Source: Paenibacillus sp. (GTDB lineage Bacteria > Bacillota > Bacilli > Paenibacillales > Paenibacillaceae). From it: a DNA stretch of 56,345 bases. The position numbers and the translations under genes were made by a program. The notes beneath the pieces are model-generated. The model did not search any database and was not told the DNA's origin. It saw nothing but the letters and a program-made list of their open reading frames with translations. Positions within the stretch are counted from its first letter, which is position 1, and each line of letters begins with the position of its first letter. This document shows, piece after piece, positions 55,274 through 56,345 of the stretch. Where the stretch lies: NCBI GenBank assembly GCA_017512705.1, contig JAFWEX010000083.1, positions 1-56,345 on the forward strand, given 5' to 3'.

Positions 55274-55834
55274 TTAAAATATAAACAAAAGTCCAAAGGC
55301 AAGCAAGATTGCCCCGCCTACAGCCTCACCATAATCCCCCAGATTCTGACTTACCCGGCGTCCGAGAAGCAGGCCGATGATTGACATCAGGCCACCACAG
55401 AAACCAAAGGCCAGGATGGTCACGATCAAATCACTGCTGAACATGCCGAGTGATACGCCAACGGAGAAGGAATCTACACTGACACTGAGCGAAAATAAAA
55501 TTATGCCCAGCATCGATCGATGATCCACTAGCTTCGTCTCCCCTTCACGGAACGCGTTCAGAATCATGTGGCCGCCCAGCAGTACGAGTAAACCACCTGC
55601 CGCATAGTTCGTAATATCACCCAGCAAGGAGCTGACATACTTGCCCATGTACATCCCGGCAAGCGGCATAATCACATGAAATAACGCTGTGACAGTACTG
55701 ATTTTCAACACATCCCGAAGCCGTATCCCCTTCATGCCAATGCCAATACCCAGCGAGAACGCATCCAGTCCAAGCGCAACCGCCATAATCAGAATGGTCA
55801 CCAACTGCCCTACATGGGCAGATACATCCCACAT
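55274..55834 (-). CDS. mntP: Manganese efflux pump MntP (YwlD)
   Basis: 186 residues from ATG 55834 (MWDVSAHVGQLVTILIMAVA), chosen because GGGGGAATGAGG is properly spaced; earlier ATGs lie too near. Six hydrophobic helices. The paired MntP motifs are visible: ALGLDAFSLGIGIGMKG and SVSVDSFSVGVSLGM, whose Asp residues are essential in the family. A short inverted repeat (TTCTTG/CAAGAA) lies about 30 bp upstream; I see no yybP-ykoY riboswitch. Order ywlC-mntP-ywlE follows B. subtilis ywlC-ywlD-ywlE. Confidence 0.93.
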   Translation of the reverse strand: MWDVSAHVGQLVTILIMAVALGLDAFSLGIGIGMKGIRLRDVLKISTVTALFHVIMPLAGMYMGKYVSSLLGDITNYAAGGLLVLLGGHMILNAFREGETKLVDHRSMLGIILFSLSVSVDSFSVGVSLGMFSSDLIVTILAFGFCGGLMSIIGLLLGRRVSQNLGDYGEAVGGAILLAFGLLFIF

Positions 55835-56042
55835 CCTCATTCCCCCAAGTCGCATAAAGGTTCTTGTACAAGATATGCGGACAAGAATCCAAACATGACC
55901 GTTGCAGGGAAACAGGAGTTAAGCTTAAGCGTGTCGACGATAAAGTACTGCGTTGAGAAAAAAACAGGTCAAGGCTCGCCAGGAGTAAGGAACCTATAGC
56001 TTGTGAATACACGTTACGTCTGCCTGCGAAAAGGGAGTCGGC

Positions 56043-56066
56043 GCTCCTGATCTTGTGGTCAGGAGC
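56043..56066 (-). terminator. Possible ywlC terminator
   Basis: Minus strand: GCTCCTGA, 8-nt loop, TCAGGAGC, followed by GCCGACTCCCTTTT; the stem is perfect but the T run is distant. Confidence 0.55.
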
Positions 56067-56081
56067 GATGAGGTGGGCGGC

Positions 56082-56345
56082 TCAACCAACGTGAATGAGT
56101 TGGTTGCCTGCCGCTTTGAGCAGCCGGTTCATGACGGCTGCTCCCAGCCCTTCGCGTGAGCAGGCTTCCGCCACAATATATGTGGCGCCCTGCTCATCGC
56201 AGCTGCGCAGCGCGGCGTACAGCCTGCGCGCAGCTTCTTGCAGCTCGCTGGCGTCGCCTAGCGAGAACACGGCATCGGCGCGGTACTGCTCCGCGTGCTC
56301 GGCGAACGCCAGCACCGCGGTGCGCTCTCCGCGCTGCGCCGCCTC
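56082..56345 (-). CDS. ywlC: Threonylcarbamoyl-AMP synthase YwlC (Sua5 type), C-terminal part (runs off the right edge)
   Basis: The frame is open to the window edge (88 codons including the stop); the apparent GTG start at 56315 is internal. The visible residues form the C-terminal Sua5 domain: AVFSLGDASELQEAARRLYA and REGLGAAVMNRLLKAAGNQ, ending LIHVG. The catalytic YrdC domain lies outside the window. The enzyme makes threonylcarbamoyl-AMP for the t6A modification of tRNA. It is markedly GC-rich compared with most of the window. Order ywlC-mntP-ywlE is as in B. subtilis. Confidence 0.85.
   Translation of the reverse strand, partial: EAAQRGERTAVLAFAEHAEQYRADAVFSLGDASELQEAARRLYAALRSCDEQGATYIVAEACSREGLGAAVMNRLLKAAGNQLIHVG

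Overview
The window looks like chromosomal DNA of a Paenibacillus-type Bacillota: an endospore former (SpoIID, SpoIIQ, SpoIIID, an alpha/beta SASP) that also has flagellar rod-type proteins (FlhO/FlhP), an SLH-anchored S-layer with tagO-tagA-csaB cell-wall-polymer genes, and gene order shared in blocks with Bacillus subtilis (degS-degU-comFA; spoIIID-mbl-flhO-flhP; murA-spoIID; ywlC-mntP-ywlE-ywlG-glyA-upp-mnaA-atp). The genus is inferred from repertoire and gene order; the species cannot be decided. Every gene I can support is on the minus strand, so transcription runs from high to low coordinates.

Layout from the right end (transcription order): partial ywlC/tsaC, mntP, arginine phosphatase ywlE, ywlG, glyA, upp and mnaA (56345-49952); the F1Fo ATP synthase operon atpZ-I-B-E-F-H-A-G-D-C with a good sigma-A promoter and a terminator (49823-42285); ywzB, murA and the sporulation block spoIID, spoIIQ, spoIIID, then mbl, flhO, flhP and epuA (41644-32836); fabZ and pgcA (32399-29911); a DUF5693-csaB-tagA operon and tagO (29797-24219); a surface-protein block with three SLH proteins and two other exported proteins, interrupted by metK, a SASP and a small unknown gene (24132-6779); then a large phosphodiester glycosidase-like protein, degS-degU, a small membrane protein and the 5' part of comFA.

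The envelope genes form a coherent module. MnaA makes UDP-ManNAc, TagO and TagA start a lipid-linked polymer, CsaB pyruvylates the secondary cell wall polymer, and the SLH domains of the neighbouring proteins bind that pyruvylated polymer. DUF5693 is an uncharacterised partner encoded directly upstream of, and overlapping, csaB.

Best leads: (1) five copies, in both orientations, of an approximately 100-170 bp intergenic repeat with a conserved core and two nested stems whose base pairs change together between copies; one copy is bounded by 13-bp perfect inverted repeats. (2) An intrinsic terminator inside the comFA leader, between a likely promoter and a TTG start. (3) Two in-frame Shine-Dalgarno/ATG pairs before the main S-layer gene. 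(4) An 855-residue exported protein built from five divergent tandem repeats. (5) A SASP with a long insertion. mnaA and glyA each carry a one-base deletion in a short homopolymer, more likely sequencing error than real inactivation. No tRNA, rRNA, CRISPR array, IS element or prophage was seen.
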